A DNA stretch of 64,000 nt from Selaginella moellendorffii (Eukaryota; Streptophyta; Lycopodiopsida; Selaginellales; Selaginellaceae): positions 3,003,965 through 3,067,964 of the forward strand of contig NW_003314266.1 of assembly GCF_000143415.4 (NCBI RefSeq). The letters are read 5' to 3'. Numbering within the stretch: the stretch's first letter is position 1; each line of letters starts with the position of its first letter. The notes beneath the pieces are model-generated. The model did not search any database. It saw only the letters and a list, made by a program, of their open reading frames with translations, and was not told the DNA's origin. This document shows positions 41,800 to 52,496 of the stretch, piece after piece. A program made the position numbers and the translations under genes.

Positions 41800-43720
41800 C
41801 TCAATTATTAGAAAAAGGGTCTTTCAAGCCATCAAAGGTGGTACACTCAATTAAGCAGGTAAGAAAAAAGGCCATGTGTGTTTTGTGCCTAAATTTAGTA
41901 TTGGTTTAAAAATGCGTTAGAAGGGCAACTTTTGGATTTAATGTATTATATGATAGCAAATAAGGCTTTCTTACAAAAAATAATATATAGAAATTTTTCA
42001 GTAGATGTAAGCATGGCTAATGGTGAGTCTTTACATATTATTGTTTATGAATTTGTCTATAGAGGTGTTTTGTTTATACCTAGCTTAATTTAAAATTTGC
42101 TATTAGTTTCTCAACTTATAAGTCAAAGTGTTTATTCTTGTTTTCACTGCAATAGTGTTGATTTCAAGTTCCTAAGATTTACAATTGCTAAAAAGGACTT
42201 TACTATCTCTCTTCACAACTTTAAGTATTAGTAAATATAACAAATATCACTGATGCTTCTATTTTTCATCTATGGCATGCTTGCTTTACACATGCTAGAT
42301 GGTATTAAGTTAAGGAAGTCAATTCTTTAATATATAAAGTTCCCTCCCTCAATAGAGTGACAATGGACAATTATGAAGCATGTATATGGGGTAAAATGAA
42401 GAAGAAATCCCTCTCCTAAAATGCCAAGACTCAAGGTACTTTAATTCTAGATTGAGCTTCACTAAGTAAATCTTGAATGAAAATTTTTATCATTTTCTAA
42501 TTACTAATGATTTTTATTGTTTCTTAAAAATGATTTTCATAAACTAAAAGATCAATAAGTTTCATAATTAGATTAATTATGTGGAGCACAAGTTTGCTTG
42601 CACCTTACATACTTTTTGAGTGGACAGAGTACGAAAATTAATCTCTAGAGAATTCCAACTCATCTTGCACTAAGATGGTTTTCATACATTTGGTTCTTGC
42701 AATTACTATTTAGTTGTAGAGTAGAAAAGAATGATTTTTTAAATGGAGAATTTGAGCAATTAATATACATTTAATAACCTCATACTTTTGAAGTGGAAGG
42801 CAAAGAGACTTATATGTTTAATTTAAAATAATCCATCTATAGTTTTAAACAATCCTTGTAAATTTAGTATACTACTTTAAATAGATTTTTTCCAATGTTG
42901 GGTTTGTGCACATTGGAACATTTATATTTGTCACAAAAACATTTTGGTTAGAGTATACATTGATGATTTAATTATGATAGAAAAAACACTCTCTCTATAT
43001 TAGTTTAAGGAATAACTTGTGAAATGGTTGAAAATGAAAGATCTTGGTAAGTTTTGCTTAGATTCTTGTAACAAAAAGGCATGAACACTTTCAATCCAGT
43101 ATATTAAAAAGTTTTTAAGTGAATATTAGCAATTTTTCACTCAATCATATACTCATATTCCATCATTGCAAGTTCATAAAATCTCTCAAGATGATGAATC
43201 TTGTACTGAAGTGGAGAAAAGGTAGATGCAAATTCTTTCATATCAAAATATTATAGGAGTGATGATATCTTTAGTAACAGTAAGTTGTTTAGATATTACA
43301 ACAGAACAAATATCCACTCTCAACTTGGAGTTTCAATGCACAAAGATTGAAGATATTAGTATGGATTCTCAAAAATGATATAAGATGGTGAATGTGGATT
43401 TAGTAAGGGACTTTAACAATCAAAGATCAATAATAAAGTACAATTTCAAATTTTTTAACATTATTGTTTTTTGGTGTAGTTAAAAATAAAGAAAAGTTGC
43501 ACTTTCCATCTATTAAATTGAGTATAGTATTGTGACTAAAATAGTTAAGGAATCATTGTGAATGTGAAGATTTTACTTAGACAAAAATTTTGATATTCAT
43601 AGAACACATGGAATGCAATCCTCAACCCTATTCATCAACATACACTTCAAAATATTTTGCTATTTTATATGTGAAAGGATTTAAATGAGAGAAATTCAGT
43701 TGCTCACATATCCACAACCA
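41800..43720 (+). mobile_element. Highly decayed Ty1/copia element
   Basis: Pieces of copia polyprotein occur in the right order with stops and frameshifts between them: a protease-like VSMANGESLHIIV (42010), LWHACFTHAR of pre-integrase (42272), FLNGEFEQLIY (42740) and VRVYIDDLIMI with the YxDD catalytic motif of reverse transcriptase (42952), LKMKDLGKFCL (43033), and RNase H traces (about 43460-43620). It is far more AT-rich and decayed than the copia element at 9745-12652. LTRs are not recognisable. Confidence 0.65.
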
Positions 43721-45649
43721 ACTTGATAGTAAATTTATTGACAAAGACATCCTTGCTAGTGGCTCAATTTGAATGTTTATAAATCAAACTTAGGTTTAAG
43801 GGTTGAGGTTAAGTTAAGTTATAGCATATTCACTAGTGTAATTTATGAAGGTAAGAAGTATGTAAGTATTGTATCCCTTTGATTAATAAATATATATGTT
43901 TGCCTATATATTTTGTCTCAACAACCCCTACTTCATACAATGTTGTGAAGGGTGATGGTGTCTTAGTTGATAACAGTCATATGAAGAGTTGGAGTAGCAA
44001 TAATGGTAGTGGCATGAAATTTTGCTATAGTCATTTGGCATAATTGCCACTCTTAATCACTCTATGGGTGATTGATCAAAATGTAAGTTGTGATAAGGTG
44101 TTATGGCAATAGTGTGGTGGTGTCATAAAAGTTTGAATTTAGTAGTGTCATATGGTTGGTTGGAGCTGTGAGTAGAGAGTCGTTAGTGGTCATTATGAAA
44201 GGTTGCAATGGGGATGTGGCTATGAATTGAAATTATGGAGTTGTTGGTTGAAAGCTATGGCATCATATGTTTCTCTAAATTGTAGTTAAGTTTGAAAACA
44301 TGTTGTATCATTTGCTTAGCATGGGGCACAAAACTAAGTTTGACATGAAATGGTCAAGATGCTTTACAAAACTAACCAATTATTTATGACCATTAAGTTA
44401 TGGTAAATGTAAGCTAGGTTGTTTTTCCACTCATAATTATTTTATTCTACAGGGTTTAGGATGATTAGTTAGGCATTACCATATTGTGTATAGGCTTGGG
44501 GGGTGAGTGTGTTGTGTTGTCTATAAACTATATTTCTTAGCTGGAGGATCACTCATGGGGGGGTTTGCTATATTGTTAACAAGCCAATAGTTGTAAAGTA
44601 GAGTTGGGAGCTAATATAATGCATGTATAAATGGCTAGTTTAGGAATATAAGTTTAGCTAGTATTTTTTATTTTTATTATTAAAATTTAACACCATTTCA
44701 CACAGTTTTAAATTCTTATAGTTCACTGTAACATTAGTTAAGTCTGAACTATATATTCTAAATAAATATTATTTCAAAATAAATAATTTTTAATTTTAAG
44801 TTATATTGTATTAAATAATCCTTGTAAAATTCACAGCTATTAAGAGTATTTACCATTAAATAAATGCCGTATGACTATTAAGGAAATAGCCACTAAATAA
44901 AGCTTCATGAGTTAGCAAAATATATGATTAAATTTATATTTAGTTTTAAAGTTCATTCATGCTAATTATTAAAAATTGAATAAATTATTTTTGAAGTATT
45001 TTTAGCTTGAACAAGAACCTTCATTCTCTTTACTTAACATAATAATATACCTTATTGACAATTATTCATGCTTGATTATGCTATTGATTTTAAGGTTATT
45101 CATTCAAAAGCCACACACACTATTGACATGAACTATTTTATATTTTAATTGTTTTTACAAATTTTACATTTCATAATAGTGTTTTTATACTAACATTATT
45201 ATGTTTTTTAATTCTTACTCATGCAATGTGGCATTACCCAATTTAATTTGTCTTCAAAGAAACATAAAGAATTTTAAATAAAAATGTTCTCAAGATATTT
45301 TCTAATATTGCAATTTGCATAACTATAATTTTCAAGCATATTATATTTGTGTTCACTTATAGTTATTTCCCAATTTGCAATTCAAAGCAACACTTGTTAG
45401 TTAGAGGCTTGGAACAATATATCTACTAAGGCTTGTTACCCTTAGTAGTGCCTGTAGATTTGGCAAGTGAGTGGTAGTAGAGTGTTCCTGCTATTGATCA
45501 AAGTACCAATTTGCTAGAGCTGTTGAAGCTCAATCTGCGTTGCTGCTTGCCCTGATGGATGAGAACCAGTACGGTTCACGCAGCACTCATGGACGTTTAT
45601 AAGACGTGGTTTATGCTAAAGTATTTTCCGTCCATTAAATAGGTTCTAC

Positions 45650-45662
45650 AGCATATTCTGGT
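45650..45662 (-). repeat. Right arm of the short inverted repeat bounding the AT-rich island
   Basis: AGCATATTCTGGT, the exact reverse complement of 40495-40507; the match extends as TAGAA with one extra or changed base. It lies just past the 3' end of the RAMP4 gene. Confidence 0.5.
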
Positions 45663-45720
45663 AGTCCTTAGTACTTATTCAACTTTCTTCCTAAACGGGC
45701 TCTAGTGATCATCGTTGGAT

Positions 45721-46069
45721 CTATGGGCCGCCACCGGACGCTGTCCGAATGATCTGTAGCAACGCTGCGCAGAGCATACAAATCGGAGTCAGGATCTACA
45801 CTCTAGAACCGCAAAATCGATCGATCGACAAGCACTCGATGGATTACCTGAGCCGATGACCACGAAAATGAAGAACCCTAGAACAATTGGGCCAACTGGG
45901 TACGCGTTGCCCTTTTTGATGCTCGATTCGGGCACCGCGCCCCGCTTGAAGATGTTCTTCTGGAATTTCTGGATCTTCTTGTCGGCCAGTCGCTTGGATG
46001 TCGTCTGCAAAGCCCAGGAATCCAAGATTTAGTCGAAGAAAAGAGAGAGAAAGAGGAAGAGCTCACCAT
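45721..46069 (-). CDS. Ribosome-associated membrane protein 4 (RAMP4/SERP1)
   Basis: Coding exons on the minus strand are 46067-46069 (only the ATG), 45848-46004 and 45721-45764; 67 residues, the family length. The protein reads TTSKRLADKKIQKF, RGAVPESS, then a single C-terminal membrane segment YPVGPIVLGFFIFVVIGS and the tail LLQIIRTASGGGP. It is a tail-anchored ER protein bound to the Sec61 translocon and ribosome, protecting new membrane proteins during ER stress. The first intron lies directly after the start codon. The assigned last exon restores the conserved QIIRTA tail, which a simple read-through into the intron does not. Confidence 0.92.
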
Positions 46070-46156
46070 TCTCTTGCCAAATTGGCTCCGCGACTTCCCC
46101 CAAACACCCAAAACCTAAATCTGTGAAGGAGAAAAATGTCAAAGAAAAAGGACTCC

Positions 46157-46270
46157 CACGCGGACTCTGACCTGGCACAAGACGCGGCAATGACTCGGCA
46201 GGATTGCTGACGCGGACATGACCTGGCCCACGACGCGGCGATGACTCGGCAGGGATGCTGACGTGGTCTT
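46157..46270. repeat. 51-bp tandem duplication between RAMP4 and a PPR gene
   Basis: TGACCTGGC(A/C)CA(A/C)GACGCGGC starts at 46168 and again at 46219. Both copies continue ATGACTCGGCAGG(G)AT and GCTGACG(C/T)GG. A partial third copy (CACGCGGACTC) precedes them. The repeat fills most of the shared 5' region of the two divergent genes. Confidence 0.85.
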
Positions 46271-46280
46271 CTTCTTCTCC

Positions 46281-47918
46281 ATGGTCGTAGCGCGCGCCCC
46301 AAATCTCGGTGGAATCGAGAGCCCGGACGAGAAGTTTGCCCCGGCACACTATGCCAAGCTTATCAAATCGTGCGCTATCTCCAGGGATCTGCTCGAGGCA
46401 CGGCGGATCCACTCGCTGGTGATCCACAGCGCGCATCGCAACAATCGCTTCCTGAAAAACCTCCTAATTGAAATGTATGGCAAGTGCCACAGCATCGAGG
46501 ACGCCCGGATTGTCCTGGATCAAATTCACGAGCCCAATTGCTACACCTGGAACATCGCTCTCGCGGCATTTGCCGAGAACGGGCATCTGGAGAAAGCGCG
46601 GAAGATCTTCGAGGGGATTCCACAACCCAACAGCGTGGCTTGGAACTCTATCATCACCGCTTACGCCAAACATGAGAATCTCCAGGAAGCGAGAAGGATT
46701 TTTGAGAAGATGCCAGATCCCAACGTGGTGACGTGGACGGCAATGATAACAGCATATGCTCAGCAGCGGCATCTTGGCGAGGCGAGAGATCTCTTTGACC
46801 GGATGCCGGTCAAGGACGTGGTGGCGTGGACCAGCATGTTGACCGCATATGCCGAAAACGGGGATCTTGAGCAATCAACGAATCTGTTCGAAACGATGCC
46901 CCATAAAGATATCGTTGCCTGGAATGCGATGCTCGCGGCGTATTATCGGCTAGGTAATTTGGATCAAACAAAAGAACTTTTTGATACCATGCCTCGAAAA
47001 GATTCTGCGTCCTGGAATCTTATGATACTAGCATATGCCGAAGTTGGGAATATTGCCGAAGCACAAAAACTTCTTGAACTAAGTCCTTGTCGTGATGTCA
47101 CGGCTTTTACTATCCTAATCACTGCTTTTTCCCAGCACAAGAAAGTAGAGGAAGCTTTTAAATTGTTTAGGGAAATGCCTCGTCGCGACATTGTGGCATG
47201 GAACGCTATGCTAGCGGGGTATGCCCATAACGGGCATCTTGAGGAGGCGAAACTTATGTTTGACCACATGCCTCAAAGAGATTCGATCTCTTGGACCACC
47301 TTGGTAGCAGCATATGCCTGGAATGGGCATCTTGGAGACGCTAGAGCTATGTTTGAAAAGATGCCAAACCAAGACTACGTGACAGTGCCAACTTTGATAG
47401 TTGCGTATGCACAGCACGGGCATATTATACAAGCAAAGAATTTGTTCTCAAGAACTTCTCAAGGAGAGGTAATGTCGTGGAATGCAATGCTCACATCCTA
47501 CATTTTAGGTGGCGAGCTGCAAAGTGGTCTAGATCTTCTTTTTGATATGGCTGTGGAGGGCCTCGGTCCCGACGAGATCACGTTTCTTTGCATTCTCTCG
47601 GGCTGTGGTCACTTGGGACTCTTGGAAGAATGTAGAAAGCACTTCAAGAGGATGAGATGCGAGTATAACTTAGCTCCAGGGATCGAGCACTTTGTGTGTC
47701 TCGTTGATATTCTCGGTCGATGCGGTCAGCTCGCAAAGGCCGAGGAGCTCATCAAGACGATGCCTTTCGTTCCAAATCGTGTTTCGTGGTCCACTTTTCT
47801 GAACGCTTGCAAGATCCAGAAAAGCTCGAATCATTCCGCAGTGGAAGTCGTCAAGACGAGCCCCGATAAAAAAGACGCTGCCCCGTTTGTGATGCTCTCA
47901 AATCTCGTCACTCCTTGA
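46281..47918 (+). CDS. PPR protein of 31-residue S-type motifs with terminal E1-like motif, intronless
   Basis: 545 residues from the first ATG (MVVARAPNLGG). After a short N-terminal part and the RRIHSLVIHS helix that opens many PPR proteins comes a run of S-type motifs repeated every 31 residues (AWNAMLAGYAHNGHLEEAKL and similar). Near the end are a longer P/L-type motif (ITFLCILSGCGHLGLLEECR) and the ELIKTMPFVPNRVSW block, then an E1-like segment ending FVMLSNLVTP. No E2 or DYW domain is present. It is expected to bind a specific organellar RNA. It converges on the next PPR gene with only 59 bp between stop codons. Confidence 0.9.
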   Translation: MVVARAPNLGGIESPDEKFAPAHYAKLIKSCAISRDLLEARRIHSLVIHSAHRNNRFLKNLLIEMYGKCHSIEDARIVLDQIHEPNCYTWNIALAAFAENGHLEKARKIFEGIPQPNSVAWNSIITAYAKHENLQEARRIFEKMPDPNVVTWTAMITAYAQQRHLGEARDLFDRMPVKDVVAWTSMLTAYAENGDLEQSTNLFETMPHKDIVAWNAMLAAYYRLGNLDQTKELFDTMPRKDSASWNLMILAYAEVGNIAEAQKLLELSPCRDVTAFTILITAFSQHKKVEEAFKLFREMPRRDIVAWNAMLAGYAHNGHLEEAKLMFDHMPQRDSISWTTLVAAYAWNGHLGDARAMFEKMPNQDYVTVPTLIVAYAQHGHIIQAKNLFSRTSQGEVMSWNAMLTSYILGGELQSGLDLLFDMAVEGLGPDEITFLCILSGCGHLGLLEECRKHFKRMRCEYNLAPGIEHFVCLVDILGRCGQLAKAEELIKTMPFVPNRVSWSTFLNACKIQKSSNHSAVEVVKTSPDKKDAAPFVMLSNLVTP

Positions 47919-47977
47919 TCCGGAAGTTCTCGCTCAAACTTTGCTAAGTTTTTCATCACTGGACGGACGAATCGTGT

Positions 47978-50011
47978 CTAGTCCACTGCTACGATGTTGG
48001 ACAGGAGAATGTACGAGGAAGTATCTTGCGAGTCGAGTGAGTGTAAGCTCTCGGCAGCTCGAGCTCCGCGAGATCTCTCTCCGTGAACTTTGGAGGCCGC
48101 GAGGAAACCCGACCAGGCAACGTTGTCGGGCGACATGGGCATGCTCTCGAGAAGCTCATTGGCTCTTTGGAGCTGGCCGGCCCTCGAGAGGCAGTCAACT
48201 ATACAGGAGTAGTGTTCCTTGCCGGGGGACAAGCCATGGTCAAGCACCATCAAACTAAAACAATGATGGCTGTCTTCGATCATTCCTAGGTGGCTCAAAC
48301 CGGTTAAGATCACAAGGAACGCTATGTGACCGGGTTTAAATCCTTCGCACTCCATCACTCTCAAAAACTCGAGTGACTTTAACACTGTGGCTTTGTTTCC
48401 TCCAAACGCAAAGGCCGTGATCACGGCAGTCCAGGAGACGATGTTTTGTAGAGGCATTTCATCAAAGAGTTTGAGCGTGGTCTCGATCTTCGCGTTCTTA
48501 GCGTAAGCAGCAAGCATTGTGTTCCAGGAGGCGGTGTCTCGCTGCGGAAGATCGTCAAAAACTCTCTTGGTTTGATCGATGTGGCCGTTTTGAGCATAAG
48601 CTCCAAGAAGTGTGTTCCAGGAGACGATGTCTTTCGCGGGGGTTAAGCTGTGGAGCTCTTGAGCTTCGCGGAGATGGCCAGCTTCTCCATAAGCTGCTGC
48701 TAGAGCGTTCCAGGAAACGGTGTCTCGCTCAGGCATCTCATCGAAACATTTTTTAGCTTCTTCTAGCTTGGAGTTTCGAGCGAGGGCGATGGTCATCACG
48801 TTCCAGCTCGAGAGATCTCTCCGTGGACTCGACTCAAACATCTCTCGAGCGATCTGGAGGCGTCCATCCCTGGCGAGCACGGAGATCATCAAGTTCCAGA
48901 TCACGAGATCACATTCTGGAGTTCCGTCGAAAAGCTCAGTGGCTTTCCTCAAACTTCCAACTTGAGACAATGCGGTGATCATCGTAGTGTAGGAAACTAG
49001 TGACCTTTGCGGCATAATGTCGAAAGTTCTTTGGCACTCTTCAATATGCCCGGCTTCGGCATATGCAAAAAGCTGGATATTCCAAGACATGAGATTTCTT
49101 TCTGGAATTTCCAGGAATATCATTTTCGTTTCAAATGCATGTCCAGCTTGGGCATAGGCCGACATTATAATATTCCAGGAAAGAATATTCCTCAAGGGCA
49201 TAGTGTTAAAAAGCATTCTAGCGTCGCCAAGATACCCTTTTTCGGCATATGCTGTTATCAAGGCATTCCAAGTAGAAACATCTCGATCTTCCATTATATG
49301 GAAAAGATTATTTGCCGCGTCAAGGTTTCCATGCTGTGCACACGCTGTTATCATGGCATTACAGGATATTACATCCTTCTCGGGCATTTGATCGAAAAGA
49401 TCCTTTGCCTGGTCAAGATACCCTCTTTTGGCATATGCTGAGATCATAGCCGTGGTTGAAATTACGGTCTTTCTCGGCATTCGATCAAAAAGACGCTTTG
49501 CATCCTCAACTCTATCGTAGATAATGTAGCAATTTATAAGGATATTCCAAGAGATATCGCTGTCCTTGGGAGATTCCTTGAAGATTTCCACCGCCTCCTG
49601 AAGATGCCCACCCTGGGCATATGCCGCGAGCATCGAGTTCCAGGCCACATCGTTCTTCGCGGGCATCGCGTCGAATATTCGCTTGGCGCCATGGAGCTCG
49701 CCGTTTAGGGCGTAGGCGTTGAGGAGGATGCTCCACGAGTAGATGTTGGGATCAACGATGCGATCGAAGACAATGCGCGCCTCCGCGACGCTGCCGAGCT
49801 TGCCATACATCTCCACCAGCAGATTGGCCAGGTATCGGCTATGGCGCTCCGGCGATCGCTGGATTTGCTCGTGGATCGCCCGCGCCTCCGCCAGATTGCG
49901 CGTGTTCCCGCACCGCCGGATGGATTGCGCTAGCATCTCGACCGGATCGAGGTAATCTCGCCGGAGAATTGGTGCATTGCGGTGCCCGGATTGAGCTGAT
50001 GCTTGCAGCAT
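47978..50011 (-). CDS. PPR protein of 31-residue S-type motifs with terminal E1-like motif, intronless
   Basis: 677 residues starting [15 protein letters not shown]. After [13 protein letters not shown] and [14 protein letters not shown] there are about sixteen motifs of exactly 31 residues, for example [20 protein letters not shown]. The tail has [20 protein letters not shown], the [15 protein letters not shown] block and stops after [12 protein letters not shown], in the E1 motif. It shares this build with the convergent neighbour and probably arose in the same expansion. Short Arg-rich N-terminus; organellar location is likely but the compartment is unknown. Confidence 0.9.
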   Translation of the reverse strand: MLQASAQSGHRNAPILRRDYLDPVEMLAQSIRRCGNTRNLAEARAIHEQIQRSPERHSRYLANLLVEMYGKLGSVAEARIVFDRIVDPNIYSWSILLNAYALNGELHGAKRIFDAMPAKNDVAWNSMLAAYAQGGHLQEAVEIFKESPKDSDISWNILINCYIIYDRVEDAKRLFDRMPRKTVISTTAMISAYAKRGYLDQAKDLFDQMPEKDVISCNAMITACAQHGNLDAANNLFHIMEDRDVSTWNALITAYAEKGYLGDARMLFNTMPLRNILSWNIIMSAYAQAGHAFETKMIFLEIPERNLMSWNIQLFAYAEAGHIEECQRTFDIMPQRSLVSYTTMITALSQVGSLRKATELFDGTPECDLVIWNLMISVLARDGRLQIAREMFESSPRRDLSSWNVMTIALARNSKLEEAKKCFDEMPERDTVSWNALAAAYGEAGHLREAQELHSLTPAKDIVSWNTLLGAYAQNGHIDQTKRVFDDLPQRDTASWNTMLAAYAKNAKIETTLKLFDEMPLQNIVSWTAVITAFAFGGNKATVLKSLEFLRVMECEGFKPGHIAFLVILTGLSHLGMIEDSHHCFSLMVLDHGLSPGKEHYSCIVDCLSRAGQLQRANELLESMPMSPDNVAWSGFLAASKVHGERSRGARAAESLHSLDSQDTSSYILLSNIVAVD

Positions 50012-50050
50012 TTTTCATCCCTCCCAAGAACCCTAATTAGGGCTTTAGCG

Positions 50051-52314
50051 ATGGGGAGGAGAGGAAGGGCGACCGTTGTCGTGCTTGGCGATTTTGGAAG
50101 GAGCCCCAGAATGCAGTACCACGCCTTGTCTTTGTCGAGCCAGGTAAATCTTCCAGCTCAAACATCTCTTGCTCCAAAATCTCTCGATTTCTCTCGCCTA
50201 GGCTGGCATGGACGTGGATGTCATTGCTTTCGCAGGTAAATCTAGAGCTTTTCTTTGTTCTTTTCGATCTTATTACTATGATAGGAGCTCAACCACACCG
50301 AGCTGTGCTAGAAGATCCCAAGATTTCTCTTTATCTCATGGTAAGCTCGCTTTTTTGCTCTCTCTTTTCTCGTAACTCTCGTCCTTTTTGTAGAGCGTGC
50401 CAAGCTTTCAAAGACTTCCGCGACTGTTCTATCTACTGGCACTACCTTTTAAAATCCTTCTTCAGCTATTACACCTCTTGTGGCTTCTCCTTGTTAAAGT
50501 GCCATCCTCGGACGTTGTTCTTGTCCAAGTAAGCTAAACCATGGTTTTTTCTAGTATCACTTTGTTCTTATTTGTGACTTTCTAGAATCCACCCTCAGTG
50601 CCAGTCCTGGCAGTGGTAAAGTGGACGTGTGTTATAAGAAAGTCCTCGTTCGTAATCGACTGGCACAACTTTGGCTATACTTTATTCGGTCTTAGATTGA
50701 ATCCAAGCCATATTCTCGTCAAACTCTACTTCTGGTACTACTTACTTGTAAAGTCGTATTCTCGGACGCTTATTATCGCTGCAGGTTTGAAAAGCGTTAT
50801 GGTAAAATGGCCGACGGCCATCTATGCGTCACGAAAGCGATGCAACACGAGCTTGCAGAGAACTGGGGGATCAGGTCAGGCATTCAACGTTTCTCGCAAA
50901 ACACTGGCTTAACTCTTTTCATGTTCTGCAGGGCAACCGTTGTCTACGATAGATCACCCGAGTTTTTCCAACCCGCTACCTTGGAGGAAAAGCACGAGGT
51001 AAGCTAAAGTTGAGCTGTTTTTTAAATTGCTAGCGGAAACTGATGCATTTTCTTACAGCTGTTTTTAAGGCTGGATGGCTTGTTTAGGCAGCCACTGGGT
51101 GAATGGGATTGTTGTTCTGTAAGACCGGAGGAAGATGAGAACGTTCGGTTAGCATCCAGGCAGTATGTTGCTGGTCGAAGCGATTCGACTAATGTTGCTA
51201 GCTCCTCCTGGACCCTCTTCACTTGTCGGAAGTCCGCAGTGGAGGACCCGAGAAAAGAAATCCAGGAGGGCGACCAGTACTTCTATCTGAAAGAAAGGCC
51301 AGCGCTTATTGTGAGCAGTACTAGCTGGTAAGCGTGCCTCCAAACTTGTATCTCGTGTTCTGACCGTTGCAACAAATCGCAGGACTCCAGATGAGGACTT
51401 TGAGATACTGTTGGAGGCTGCTGTTATGTATGACCGGCGTGTGGCGGCATCGCTGGGAGAGCACATAGACAGTGCTTCGGGTGATAGGCGACCCATGAAG
51501 AATTCTAGATGCGTTTTCCCTCGTCTTCTCATCGTTGTTACTGGTATGATATTTCGCCTTTTCTCTCTAGTTCAGCCGGTAATTCTTTTTTTCTGTTTCT
51601 TATTCAAGGCAAAGGTCCCCTGCGACAAGAGTACGAAGAAAGGATAAGCAGGCTACGTTTACATCATGTTGCATTTCGAACGATGTGGCTCGCTGCTGAG
51701 GATTATCCTCGTTTGCTTGGTAAAATGGGTTCTAGCTTTAGGTTTCACCTGACGTGCTGGTTTTTCTTTCTTTTTAAGGATCGGCTGATCTCGGCGTTAG
51801 CTTGCATACTTCCTCGTCCGGTCTTGATTTGCCTATGAAGGTGTGAGGAAAACTTTTTATTTTTCTGACTATCTACATTCCAATGCAGGTTGTGGACATG
51901 TTTGGATGCGGATTACCTGTGACGGCCGTTTCTTATTCATGGTAATTAGCTCGCAGCTTTTGGTTTGTTTCTTCAGCGATTATTTTCCTGTGCAGTATTG
52001 ACGAGCTGGTCAAAGATCACCAGAATGGGCTGCTTTTTTCGTCTGCTTCAGAACTTGCAGACCAGTTTATGGTACGAATGTTTGTCTGTCTGCCATGAAG
52101 GAGTGACACTTCTTATGCCGCAGGATCTATTTCAAGGTTTTCCAGACAACTGCGAACGCTTGAAGCACTTGAGAGACGGAGCCTTGGCATCGGGTTCGTG
52201 TGCGAGATGGGATGACGAGTGGGAGAAGCAAGTTCTTCCGCTTATTTCCAGGTTTTTGCGACATTCTTTCATTTCTCGATGCTAACTTTCGTTTCGTTTC
52301 GGTGCAGATATTAG
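50051..52314 (+). CDS. ALG1: Chitobiosyldiphosphodolichol beta-mannosyltransferase (ALG1)
   Basis: Fifteen coding exons: 50051-50143, 50202-50235, 50285-50340, 50394-50528, 50586-50734, 50785-50874, 50932-50998, 51059-51327, 51383-51543, 51609-51719, 51779-51840, 51889-51941, 51996-52071, 52124-52251, 52308-52314; 496 residues. It adds the first mannose to GlcNAc2-PP-dolichol on the cytosolic ER face. Family signatures: [17 protein letters not shown] at the start, a hydrophobic helix [98 protein letters not shown] and the GT4 end [15 protein letters not shown]. Introns are only 45-65 bp. The last exon codes just the final residues RY; the preceding donor (GTTTTT) is weak, so the exact C-terminus is the least certain part. 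Confidence 0.94.
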
Positions 52315-52496
52315 ACTCGAGGCAATGTACATACACCCGAGAGACTGGTTTAACGAACTTTCGTTGGTAGAGCAGTGTTTTGAACCTCGGAATTTAATTG
52401 AACGAACAAGATCTTGCAAGCTTGGACGGCGTCGATGGCTTTGCTCCGAGATGGTTTCGCACCCTAGGGTTCGCAGGAAATGCAAAGTGGACCACG

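Larger units (their letters stand above)
40388..45720. other. AT-rich island with transposon remnants
   Basis: About 5.3 kb of very AT-rich DNA without intact genes, between the gene-rich flanks. It contains a decayed copia element (listed separately) and short inverted repeats near its ends. From 43800 to 45450 I recognise nothing. Confidence 0.6.
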
